Assembly (NCBI GenBank): GCA_002396505.1
Contig: DGYA01000083.1
Location: forward strand, 25,998 to 37,898
Direction: 5' to 3'
Length of the DNA: 11,901 nt
From: Cyanobacteria bacterium UBA5018
Lineage (GTDB): Bacteria; Cyanobacteriota; Cyanobacteriia; PCC-6307; Cyanobiaceae
Part shown: positions 1-6,725 of the stretch, piece after piece
Layout: every line of letters begins with the position of its first letter
Position numbering within the stretch: position 1 is the stretch's first letter
Position numbers and translations under genes: made by a program
The notes under the pieces: generated by a model
Databases searched by the model: none
Seen by the model: only the letters and a program-made list of their open reading frames with translations
What the model was told of the DNA's origin: nothing

Positions 1-912
1 CAGGCCGCCGATGTACCAGCGGGCGGTTTGGGAAAGGTTGGCGTAGGTGCCTTCGCCAAAGAAAAGCGGCTGACCACCCTTCCAGAGGCTCTGGTGCACG
101 TGCATACCACTGCCGTTATCGCCAAAAATCGGCTTGGGCATGAAGGTGGCAGACTTGCCGTATTTTTTGGCGATGTTGCGCACTACATATTTGTAGATCA
201 TCACGTTGTCTGCCGCGCTGATTAGCTCGGCAAATTTCATGCCCAACTCGTGTTGGGCTGTGGCAACTTCGTGGTGTTGCTTCTCGATTGGCACCCCGAG
301 GCTGGCCATGACCAGCAGCATCTCGCTGCGCATGTCCTGAAGGGTGTCATTAGGAGCTACGGGGAAATATCCTTCCTTGAGCTGGATTTTATAGGCTAGG
401 TTGCCGCCTTCCTCCAGGCGAGCATTGTTCCAGGGAGCCTCGATCGAATCGACACTGTAAAAACTAGTGCCATTGCTGGATTTATAACGTACGTCGTCGA
501 AGATGAAGAATTCAGGCTCGGGGCCGAAGTAGGCGGTGTCAGCGATGCCGGTGGAGGCTAGGTAATCGAGGGCTTTCTGGGCCAGGGCCCGGGGGCAGCG
601 GCCGTAGGGCTGGCCGCTGCGGGGCTCCTGGATCGAGCAGATCAGGCTGAGAGTTTTGTGACTATAAAAAGGATCAATCCAGGCTGTGTTCGGATCGGGC
701 AGCATGCACATGTCCGATTCATTGATCGCCTTCCAGCCGCGGATAGAAGAGCCATCGAAGGCCACGCCGCTAGAGAAGGCGTCCTCGTCGATCAGATCAT
801 TGCAGACAGTCAGGTGCTGCCACTTGCCATGCAGATCGATGAACTTGAGGTCGATAAGCTCAATTCCTTCGTCTTTGATTTGACGCAGGACATCCTGGGC
901 TGTTTTCGCCAT
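1..912 (-). CDS. glnA: Glutamine synthetase type I, N-terminal 304 residues (3' end outside window)
   Basis: This enzyme joins ammonium to glutamate using ATP and is the entry point of the cytosolic GS-GOGAT nitrogen pathway. The frame starts at the ATG at 912 (MAKTAQDVL) and stays open to the window edge, about two thirds of the usual ~473 residues. Visible landmarks are the beta-grasp segment DLKFIDLHGKWQH near residue 21, AFDGSSIRGW at 51-60, the metal-binding GPEPEFF at 130-136 (E132, E134), HHEVATAQHE at 213-222 and NGSGMHVHQSLW at 266-277. The 213-222 motif is odd: class I enzymes normally read VATAGQxE, so one glycine seems to be missing and the two glutamates are seven instead of eight residues apart. 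The rest aligns without gaps, as far as I can recall the family. No Shine-Dalgarno sequence precedes the start. An NtcA-type promoter lies upstream, and apcF is transcribed divergently from it. Confidence 0.97.
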   Translation of the reverse strand, partial: MAKTAQDVLRQIKDEGIELIDLKFIDLHGKWQHLTVCNDLIDEDAFSSGVAFDGSSIRGWKAINESDMCMLPDPNTAWIDPFYSHKTLSLICSIQEPRSGQPYGRCPRALAQKALDYLASTGIADTAYFGPEPEFFIFDDVRYKSSNGTSFYSVDSIEAPWNNARLEEGGNLAYKIQLKEGYFPVAPNDTLQDMRSEMLLVMASLGVPIEKQHHEVATAQHELGMKFAELISAADNVMIYKYVVRNIAKKYGKSATFMPKPIFGDNGSGMHVHQSLWKGGQPLFFGEGTYANLSQTARWYIGGL

Positions 913-953
913 AAATTGACTTGGGTGGCCCGCCAGCGTGGCAGTTGATTTGG

Positions 954-995
954 AAAGTAAACAGCCACCCTCGGCGCTTTTGTATCAACCGTAAC
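954..995 (-). promoter_or_regulatory. NtcA-activated promoter of glnA
   Basis: On the minus strand, GTTACGGTTGATAC (995 to 982) matches the NtcA consensus GTAN8TAC at five of six fixed bases and keeps the GTN10AC core. Exactly 22 bases later comes TACTTT (959 to 954), which fits the TAN3T -10 box. The box, a 22-23 base gap and a -10 box with no -35 is the classical layout of promoters activated by NtcA, the cyanobacterial nitrogen regulator that responds to 2-oxoglutarate. It would place the transcript start near 947 and leave a leader of about 35 bases before glnA. The match is seen directly; activation is inferred from known glnA promoters. Confidence 0.8.
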
Positions 996-1149
996 CAAAA
1001 ACTGATTGCTCCTGGTCGCGGCACCCCCCTTTCTGGGTGGAGCGCTTGCGTAACCGTTTCTGTCAAATTCGCCAGATCGCCGCCCCAGCCTGGGTTCTGC
1101 CGTTGCACAAGTGCTAGCTTCAAATTCAGGTGCGCCACTCCCACCAGCC

Positions 1150-1668
1150 ATGCGCGATGCCATCACCGGTCTGATCGGCCGCTACGACCAGTTGGGCCGC
1201 CATCTGGATCGGGATGCGATCGATAACATCTCCACCTATCTCTCTGAGGCCGGCATTCGTTTGGCCGCAGTGGAGTTGATCAATGCCCAGGCCGCCGACA
1301 TCGTGCGTGAGGCCGCCCAGCGCCTGTGGTTGGAGGATCCTGAGCTGATCCTTCCCGGTGGCAACGCCTACACCACCCGGCGGTTGTCGGCCTGCCTGCG
1401 GGACATGGATTACTTCCTGCGCTACGCCAGCTACGCCCTGATCGCCGGCGACTTCACAATTCTTAATGAGCGGGTGCTCAACGGTCTCGACGACACCTAC
1501 AAGAGTCTGGGGGTGCCCACCGGTCCCACCGTGCGCAGCATCTCCCTGCTGGCCGAGGTGGTTTGCGAGCAGCTGGCCAAGGTGAACATCACCGACACCA
1601 CTGCCGTGCGCCTGCCCTTTGAGCACCTCTGCCGCGGTCTTGCCGCATCGAACGTAAGGGCCCGCTGA
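1150..1668 (+). CDS. apcF: Allophycocyanin beta-18 subunit, phycobilisome core
   Basis: ApcF replaces one beta-allophycocyanin subunit in the phycobilisome core cylinder that holds the core-membrane linker ApcE, close to the terminal emitter feeding photosystem II. The 172-residue product has the family length and pattern: MRDAITGLI at the start, PGGNAYTTRR at 69-78, and ACLRDMDYFLRYASYAL at 81-97, with C82 as the phycocyanobilin attachment cysteine and N72 as the asparagine usually methylated in beta subunits. GVPTGPTV at 121-128 is also typical. I chose the ATG at 1150 because family members begin with MRDA; an in-frame GTG at 1111 would add 13 unlike residues. No clear Shine-Dalgarno sequence or promoter is visible. 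The gene is divergent from glnA, 237 bases away, and lies upstream of the aminotransferase in the same direction. Confidence 0.93.
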   Translation: MRDAITGLIGRYDQLGRHLDRDAIDNISTYLSEAGIRLAAVELINAQAADIVREAAQRLWLEDPELILPGGNAYTTRRLSACLRDMDYFLRYASYALIAGDFTILNERVLNGLDDTYKSLGVPTGPTVRSISLLAEVVCEQLAKVNITDTTAVRLPFEHLCRGLAASNVRAR

Positions 1669-1723
1669 GGCCGCGGCGCTAATCGCGCGTCCTTAGGCTC
1701 CCACTTAACCCCCAGCTCCCTCC

Positions 1724-2920
1724 TTGACCCAGCTCCAGCCGCTGCCCCCAGTTTCCAGCACGCATCGCCGCCGGCTGGATCCGATCGCCACCCCCGTCCG
1801 CCTGCTGCTCGGTCCAGGTCCTTCCAACGCCCATCCCACCGTGCTGGAAGCGCTGGCGCGGATGCCGATCGGGCACCTCGATCCGCTCTATGTGGAGTTG
1901 ATGGGGGAGGTGCAGGAGCTGCTGCGCTACGTGTGGCAAACCGATAACCGGCTAACGATTCCGATGAGCGGCACGGGCAGTGCCGCCATGGAGGCCACCC
2001 TGGCCAACACCATCGAGCCGGGCGACAAGGTACTGGTGGCGGTTAAGGGCTATTTCGGCCTGCGTCTGGCCGACATGGCCGGCCGCTACCGGGCCGAGGT
2101 GGTGACCATTGAGCGGCCGTGGGGCGAGGCCTTCTCCCTGGAGGAACTGGAGGCGGCCCTGGCCACCCATCGGCCAGCGATTTTGGCGATGGTGCATGCC
2201 GAAACCTCCACCGGTGTCTGCCAGCCGATGCAAGGGATCGGCGAACTTTGCCGCCGCTACGACTGCCTGTTGCTGCTGGATACCGTCACCTCCCTAGGGG
2301 CTGTACCCCTGTATTTGGATGAATGGAAGGTAGATTTGTCCTATAGCTGTAGCCAAAAAGCACTCAGCTGCCCGCCGGGTCTGGGCCCCTTTTCGATGGG
2401 TCCACGGGCCGAGGCAAAAATGATGGCGCGCCAGGGCAAAGTGCCCAACTGGTATCTAGATGTCACCCTGCTGAATCAGTACTGGGGCAGCGATCGGGTG
2501 TATCACCACACCGCCCCGGTGAACATGAATTTCGGCATCCGCGAAGCCCTGCGCCTGCTGGCGGAAGAGGGGCTGGAGGCCTCCTGGGCGCGCCATCGCG
2601 CCAATGCCGAGCGGCTATGGGCGGGCTTGGAGTCTCTTGGCCTGGAGTTGCATGTGCCTGAACAGCTGCGCCTGCCCACCTTGACCACCGTGCGTATCCC
2701 CGAGGGTGTGGACGGCAAAGCCTTCAGCCTGCACCTACTCAATAAACACGGCATTGAAGTGGGTGGTGGCCTGGGCAGCTTGGCCGGCAAGGTATGGCGT
2801 ATCGGCTTGATGGGTTACAACAGCCAACCAGAAAATGTGGATTTGTTACTAAACCTATTCGAGGGCGAATTGCCTGCCTTTAGGTCCGCTTCTAGCAAAT
2901 CTGTCCCCGTCGCCGCTTAA
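1724..2920 (+). CDS. Class V aminotransferase, serine/alanine--glyoxylate aminotransferase
   Basis: This PLP enzyme most likely transaminates glyoxylate with serine or alanine in the cytosolic photorespiratory pathway, giving glycine. The 398-residue product carries LLLGPGPSNAHP at 28-38, the phosphate-binding SGTGSAAMEA at 82-91, HAETSTG at 158-164, D186 in LLLDTVTSLG (pyridine nitrogen), the Schiff-base lysine K212 in SYSCSQKAL, HHTAPVNM at 261-268, and R359 in WRIGLMG for the substrate carboxylate. The start is the TTG at 1724; the next in-frame methionine is residue 47, after the conserved GPGPSN loop, so it cannot be the start. No Shine-Dalgarno sequence is present. It follows apcF by 55 bases and its end overlaps the convergent tadA by 29 bases. 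The amino donor (serine, alanine or both) cannot be decided here. From memory, this gene is next to glnA in many picocyanobacteria. Confidence 0.92.
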   Translation: MTQLQPLPPVSSTHRRRLDPIATPVRLLLGPGPSNAHPTVLEALARMPIGHLDPLYVELMGEVQELLRYVWQTDNRLTIPMSGTGSAAMEATLANTIEPGDKVLVAVKGYFGLRLADMAGRYRAEVVTIERPWGEAFSLEELEAALATHRPAILAMVHAETSTGVCQPMQGIGELCRRYDCLLLLDTVTSLGAVPLYLDEWKVDLSYSCSQKALSCPPGLGPFSMGPRAEAKMMARQGKVPNWYLDVTLLNQYWGSDRVYHHTAPVNMNFGIREALRLLAEEGLEASWARHRANAERLWAGLESLGLELHVPEQLRLPTLTTVRIPEGVDGKAFSLHLLNKHGIEVGGGLGSLAGKVWRIGLMGYNSQPENVDLLLNLFEGELPAFRSASSKSVPVAA

Positions 2921-3419
2921 ACCAAAGCCGCAGCTGTTGGCTGGCCGCTTCCGCCTCTACGCCGCCGATTACGCCCATGGCGTGATGGGCGCTGGGGTGA
3001 TCGGCCAGATCCAGGCAGCCCCCCAGGGCGCCGCGTTTGGGATCTTGGGCGCCAAACACCACCTGCCCCATCCGAGCCTGCACCAGGGCCCCGGCACACA
3101 TCGGGCAGGGTTCCAGGGTGACCACCAGGGTGCAGTGGTTCAGCCGCCAATCCCCTAGCAACCGCGCCGCCTGGCCGATCGCGATCAACTCGGCATGGCC
3201 CAGGGGGTCCTGGGCCTGGTGACGGCGGTTGCTGCCCCAGCCAATGCAACGGTTTTTTGCATCGAGTACCACGGCAGCTACGGGAATATCGCCGTCGTGG
3301 CCCATGCGGTCGCAGTGCCGTAGCAAGCGTCGCATCCAATGCCGATACAGCTGGCTATTTGGCTGTAGATACGGCTGGCGATATGGCCGCTCAGCATTCG
3401 AGCTCTCCTGTGGGGCCAT
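2892..3419 (-). CDS. tadA: tRNA-specific adenosine deaminase
   Basis: TadA deaminates adenosine 34 to inosine in tRNA-Arg(ACG), letting one tRNA read several arginine codons; it is usually essential. The 175-residue product shows the zinc deaminase signature: HAE at 75-77 (H75 zinc ligand, E77 proton shuttle) and PCPMCAGALVQARMGQVVFG at 104-123 (C105 and C108 zinc ligands). Both DP..HAE and VVFGAQDPKRGA fit TadA rather than cytidine deaminase or guanine deaminase. The ATG at 3419 has AAAGG seven to eleven bases upstream and gives about 16 more N-terminal residues than E. coli TadA. That extension is rich in Tyr, Gln and Pro and comes from two similar DNA stretches (GATACxGCTGGC, near 3344 and 3373). 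An internal start at M29 would cut into the conserved first helix. Its end overlaps the aminotransferase gene on the other strand. Confidence 0.93.
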   Translation of the reverse strand: MAPQESSNAERPYRQPYLQPNSQLYRHWMRRLLRHCDRMGHDGDIPVAAVVLDAKNRCIGWGSNRRHQAQDPLGHAELIAIGQAARLLGDWRLNHCTLVVTLEPCPMCAGALVQARMGQVVFGAQDPKRGALGGCLDLADHPSAHHAMGVIGGVEAEAASQQLRLWFKRRRGQIC

Positions 3420-3441
3420 CGCTGCCTTTGTCGTCCAGCTC

Positions 3442-3492
3442 CGCTTCTAGACCAGCCTCGCTTCTAGCTCAGTCCCGCTTCTAGCCCAACCC
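3442..3492 (+). repeat. Three 17-bp tandem repeats beginning CGCTTCTAG
   Basis: CGCTTCTAG occurs at 3442, 3459 and 3476, exactly 17 bases apart. The remaining eight bases of each unit are similar (ACCAGCCT, CTCAGTCC, CCCAACCC). The block fills most of the 84-base gap between the divergent tadA and decarboxylase starts. A fourth CGCTTCTAG lies at 2887, where the aminotransferase and tadA genes overlap. The block could be a multi-site operator, a slipped-strand repeat, or part of a promoter; nothing in the sequence decides between these. Confidence 0.85.
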
Positions 3493-3503
3493 CGCAGGCG
3501 AGA

Positions 3504-4955
3504 ATGCCAATTGCCGAGCCTTCGCCGTTGGTACCTGCGCCATCTGCCCTGCGGGCCAATTTGCTGGCCGCCTTTCCGGCGCCGGACCAATTTGATCCGG
3601 TATTGGCGCACTTTCTTGAGCAGGCCAGTCAGCAGCTGGCCCAGTGGCTGGGCAGTGCCGCCCTGCGCTCACCGCTGCCCGCCTTTGCTGCCCTGGCCGC
3701 AGCGGCGGCACCTGCCCAGCTGGAGTTGGACTGGGCAGGTTTGGGTCCGGCGGCGCTGCTTGCAGATTTACAGCGGGTGATGGACGGGGCCTACAACCCC
3801 AACCATCCCGGCGCCCTGGCCCACCTGGATCCACCGCCGCTGGCCGCTTCGATCGCGGCGGAATTGGTCTGTGCCGGCCTCAACAACAACCTGCTCTCAG
3901 AGGAGCTCTCCCCCAGCCTCAGCCAGCTGGAGCGGCAGGTATGCATCTGGCTGGCCCAGCGGCTGGGCATGCCCGCTGGCAGTGGCGGGGTAGCCGCCAG
4001 CGGCGGCACTTTGTCCAACCTGATGGCCCTGGTGACCGCCCGGCGCGCCGCTGGTTTGGCCTGCTGCCCAGATGCGGTGGTGCTGGCCAGCGCCGACGCC
4101 CACGTGTCGCTGAATAAGGCGATGGCGGTGATGGGTCTGCCGGCCACGGCCCTGCTGTCCATCCCGGTGGATGCTGGCGGCCGCCTGGATGTGGAGGCCC
4201 TGGCCGAGCTGCTGGCCCAGCAGCGGCGCCTTGGCATCCCGGTGATCGCCGTGGTGGCCACGGCCGGCACCACCGTGCGCGGGGCCGTGGATCCGCTTTC
4301 GGCCATGGCTGCCCTGTGCAAGCAGCAGGGGGTGTGGCTGCACGTGGATGGGGCAATCGGAGCGGTGTTTGGTTTGATTGCCGGCCATCGCCAGCGGGTG
4401 GCGGGCATCGAACTGGCCGATTCGGTGACGATCAACCCCCAGAAGCTGCTGGGCATCACCAAGACCTCATCGCTGCTGCTGCTGGCCGAACCGCGGCAGC
4501 TGGGGGCAGCATTTGCTACCGGTTTGCCCTACATGGAACCGAGCTGGGGCGGCGGCCACGGCGGTGAGTGCGGCCTGCAGGGCAGCAGGCCAGGGGAGGT
4601 GCTCAAGCTGTGGCTGGGCCTGCGCCAACTGGGGCTGGAGGGCATTGAGAAGTTGTTGGATGGCGCCATCGCCCGCCGCCGCCAATTGCAGCAGCTGTTG
4701 GCGGGCAATGGGAAGCTGCTATTGCGCGGCGGCAGTTTGCACCTGTTGGCCTTCACTCCCGCCGCCGCCAGCGTTGAGCAGGCCGAGCTGTGGAGCCAGA
4801 CCACCCGGCAGCGGTTGCTGGCGGAGGGCTTGATGCTCTCGCGGCCGCTCTATGCCGGTCGCCATCACCTCAAAGCGGTGCTGGGCAACCCCCACACCGG
4901 CCCCGATCATCTGGCGCAATTGGCGCAATTGGTGCAAGCATCCCTCCATGACTGA
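3504..4955 (+). CDS. Group II PLP-dependent amino acid decarboxylase, substrate unknown
   Basis: This belongs to the pyridoxal-dependent decarboxylase family (PF00282) that includes glutamate, aromatic amino acid and L-2,4-diaminobutyrate decarboxylases; it would release CO2 from an amino acid to give an amine. In the 483-residue product, the family landmarks are NPNHPGALAHLDPPPL at 98-113, ASGGTLSNLMAL at 165-176, ADAHVSLNKA at 197-206 with H200 stacking on PLP, TAGTTVRGAVDP at 253-264, D282 in HVDGAIGA, and the Schiff-base lysine K314 in NPQKLLG. GGGHGGECGLQGSRPGE follows in the C-terminal half. The first 80 residues are alanine- and leucine-rich. Start ATG 3504 has GCAGGCGAG just upstream. 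Length and motifs are closest, from memory, to cyanobacterial proteins annotated as diaminobutyrate decarboxylases, but substrate residues cannot be read reliably. It overlaps the next small gene by 8 bases. Confidence 0.88.
   Translation: MPIAEPSPLVPAPSALRANLLAAFPAPDQFDPVLAHFLEQASQQLAQWLGSAALRSPLPAFAALAAAAAPAQLELDWAGLGPAALLADLQRVMDGAYNPNHPGALAHLDPPPLAASIAAELVCAGLNNNLLSEELSPSLSQLERQVCIWLAQRLGMPAGSGGVAASGGTLSNLMALVTARRAAGLACCPDAVVLASADAHVSLNKAMAVMGLPATALLSIPVDAGGRLDVEALAELLAQQRRLGIPVIAVVATAGTTVRGAVDPLSAMAALCKQQGVWLHVDGAIGAVFGLIAGHRQRVAGIELADSVTINPQKLLGITKTSSLLLLAEPRQLGAAFATGLPYMEPSWGGGHGGECGLQGSRPGEVLKLWLGLRQLGLEGIEKLLDGAIARRRQLQQLLAGNGKLLLRGGSLHLLAFTPAAASVEQAELWSQTTRQRLLAEGLMLSRPLYAGRHHLKAVLGNPHTGPDHLAQLAQLVQASLHD
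4912..4938 (+). repeat. Three 9-bp repeats in the decarboxylase 3' end
   Basis: TGGCGCAAT, TGGCGCAAT and TGGTGCAAG follow each other without gaps near the end of the decarboxylase gene. The translation there reads LAQLAQLVQ, a repetitive stretch of the C-terminal helix. It is probably a product of codon-level slippage and has no evident function. Confidence 0.7.
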
Positions 4956-5157
4956 ACCAGGAAAGTCCAACCCCCGGGGCCGTTGGGTGGCGATTGCCAC
5001 CGGCGCCATTTCGATATTGATTGGCGTGGTTTATTTGGTGTTGATCACGGTGCTGGATAGTCGCGGTCCGCTGCTGCCTCCGCCGCCGGAGGCTTTCGGG
5101 GTGGCAGTTGTCTCGCCTTCGGCCCCTGGCGCTGCATCGGTTCGACAATCCGATTGA
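4948..5157 (+). CDS. Small single-helix membrane protein, unknown function
   Basis: The 69-residue product begins MTEPGKSNPRGRW, has one hydrophobic helix at about 14-35 (VAIATGAISILIGVVYLVLI) and ends in a proline-rich segment with LLPPPPEA. The basic residues before the helix suggest the N terminus stays in the cytosol and the short proline-rich tail lies outside. The ATG at 4948 lies inside the last codons of the decarboxylase gene (ATGACTGA), an overlap that suggests translational coupling. I do not recognise a named family, although similar small proteins are, as far as I recall, common in picocyanobacteria. The last 113 bases are antisense to the end of the GTPase gene, so the C-terminal third may be poorly constrained. 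Confidence 0.7.
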   Translation: MTEPGKSNPRGRWVAIATGAISILIGVVYLVLITVLDSRGPLLPPPPEAFGVAVVSPSAPGAASVRQSD

Positions 5158-6706
5158 AGGCCGCCTCCAGGAAGCGCCGCAGGGCATCGTCGCGGCGGCT
5201 GAGGTCGTACTGCTCCTGCACCACCTCCTGCACGCCGCCGTCGCCCCAATTTTGGTTCTGCTCGAAGTAGCGCACCATGCTGAGCCCGGCGATGCGGGTG
5301 AGCCAGGCGGCGCCGACGGCCTGGATGGCGCGGCCCACCAGGGCCGCCGGCAGGCTCAGGGCCAGGGCGCTGCTCAGCAAGCCAACGCCGCCCTTCACCA
5401 GCCCCAGACCGGCCAGGCTGCGCCCCACCGAGAGGGCCAGTTCCTGGGCGTCTTCCCGGCTGAGCTGGACGCCATGCACCCTGCCAATTTCCAGCACCAT
5501 CTGGGCATTCACCGCCGCCGCGCCGAGCAGATCCACACCGGGTAGGGGTGTGAGGGCCACCACCCCAGCGCTGAGCCACATGGTGCGCTCCACCAGGGCC
5601 AGGGCGTCGCCGCGGCGCTGCTGGGCGAGCAGATCGCGGCTGGCTTGGCTTAGGCGGCGACATTGGAGCAGCAAGTTATCGGCGATCAATTCCTCGCCAT
5701 CGGCATGCAGCACGCTGGCGATGCGGCGCAGCAGGGCCTGCACCTCCGCTTCTGGTTGCAGCGGCCGGCCGCCGGGCATCGGGATGCTCTGGGGGGCCGA
5801 GGCGGCCGGCACCAGATCGGCGGGCGCCAGCCGACCGGCCGTGCGGCGCGCCAACTGGGCCAGCAGCCGCTGCTCCTCCTGTTCGCCGCGCAGGTCGCAT
5901 TTGTTGAGCACCAAGATCAGCCGCTTACCCAGCCCGGCCAGGGCCTCGAAGAGCTGCTGCTCGGAGGCCCGCAGGTCGCCGTCCACCACCAGCAGCAGCA
6001 GGTCGGCGCGGCTGGCCTGCTGCCGGGCCAGCCGCTCGCGGCGTTCGCCGCCATCACCGGCCTCCAGGATGCCTGGGGTATCCACCAGCCAAACGGCGCG
6101 ATCCAGCCCCCGCAGCCTGAGGCGATAGCGCTGGCTGCCCTGGGTGCTGCCCATGGCGGCGCCCACCTCGCCCACCAACTGGCGCAGCAGGGCCCGGATC
6201 AGGGAGGTTTTGCCCACCGAACCGCTGCCAAAAACAACGATTTGCAGATCGCCCCGCTCCAGTTCGGCGGCCATCCGCTGCCTTTCTTGGCAGAGCAGCT
6301 GCCGCTCCAGGTGATCGCGCACCCGCTCCAGGGTTTGATCGATCGCCGCCAGGTTTTGGGCGGCGGCCTGGCGGCGGCTGGAGGACTGGGGCGGCCGCCC
6401 TGGCGACTCGCCCCCGGGCCGGCGGCTGCCGGGAGCCTGGCGGCGCAGGCTGGCGGGTAACCAGGGCTGCAGCCAGGTGGGCAAAAGCTGGGGCAGCCAG
6501 GGCCGCAGCAGCGGCCAGCCCAATTGCAGCGCACCGATCACCACCGCCAGCAGCAGCAGGGTCAACACCGGGCCCACCAGTTGGTAGGGAAGCAGGGCGC
6601 TGAGCTGCCAGCTGAGCTGGTTGAGCAGCTGCAGCAGCATCGCCAAGCCGATCAAGGCGAACAGGGCCAGGCCCGCCAGCAACCAGAGCCGGGTGGGCAG
6701 TTTCAT
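5045..6706 (-). CDS. Membrane-anchored GTPase with C-terminal DUF697 domain
   Basis: The 553-residue product starts at ATG 6706 (MKLPTRLWLL). Two hydrophobic segments near 8-27 and 43-64 should anchor it in a membrane. A basic, proline-rich linker (85-115) and a likely coiled coil (118-150) come next. The Ras-like G domain follows: G1 GSGSVGKTS at 160-168, G2 probably T188, G3 DTPG at 209-212, and G4 NKCD at 268-271. The C-terminal part (about 365-480), with VALTPLPGVDLLGAAAVNAQM and hydrophobic stretches, matches the DUF697 domain of YcjX/Era-like GTPases of unknown role. The last 30 residues are basic, proline- and alanine-rich. An upstream extension to 6946 would lie over the preceding gene and is low-complexity, so I rejected it. 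The gene starts 19 bases after the penicillin-binding protein gene and is probably in one operon with it. Its cellular role is unknown; a stress or envelope function is only a guess. Confidence 0.85.
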   Translation of the reverse strand: MKLPTRLWLLAGLALFALIGLAMLLQLLNQLSWQLSALLPYQLVGPVLTLLLLAVVIGALQLGWPLLRPWLPQLLPTWLQPWLPASLRRQAPGSRRPGGESPGRPPQSSSRRQAAAQNLAAIDQTLERVRDHLERQLLCQERQRMAAELERGDLQIVVFGSGSVGKTSLIRALLRQLVGEVGAAMGSTQGSQRYRLRLRGLDRAVWLVDTPGILEAGDGGERRERLARQQASRADLLLLVVDGDLRASEQQLFEALAGLGKRLILVLNKCDLRGEQEEQRLLAQLARRTAGRLAPADLVPAASAPQSIPMPGGRPLQPEAEVQALLRRIASVLHADGEELIADNLLLQCRRLSQASRDLLAQQRRGDALALVERTMWLSAGVVALTPLPGVDLLGAAAVNAQMVLEIGRVHGVQLSREDAQELALSVGRSLAGLGLVKGGVGLLSSALALSLPAALVGRAIQAVGAAWLTRIAGLSMVRYFEQNQNWGDGGVQEVVQEQYDLSRRDDALRRFLEAAFNRIVEPMQRQGPKARQLPPRKPPAAEAAADRDYPAP

Positions 6707-6725
6707 GGGCTGGCGCCGGCAGAGT

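Noticed and set aside
913..995. Glutamine riboswitch (glnA RNA) before glnA
   Set aside because: The predicted leader is about 35 bases, too short, and I see none of the conserved motif sequence.
1111..1149. GTG start for apcF
   Set aside because: ApcF proteins begin with MRDA, which matches ATG 1150.
3791..4462. Minus-strand frame of 223 codons opposite the decarboxylase
   Set aside because: It is low-complexity antisense of a gene with complete catalytic motifs.
5277..6460. Long plus-strand frames opposite the GTPase gene
   Set aside because: They are shadows of a GC-rich gene; the minus strand carries all GTPase motifs.
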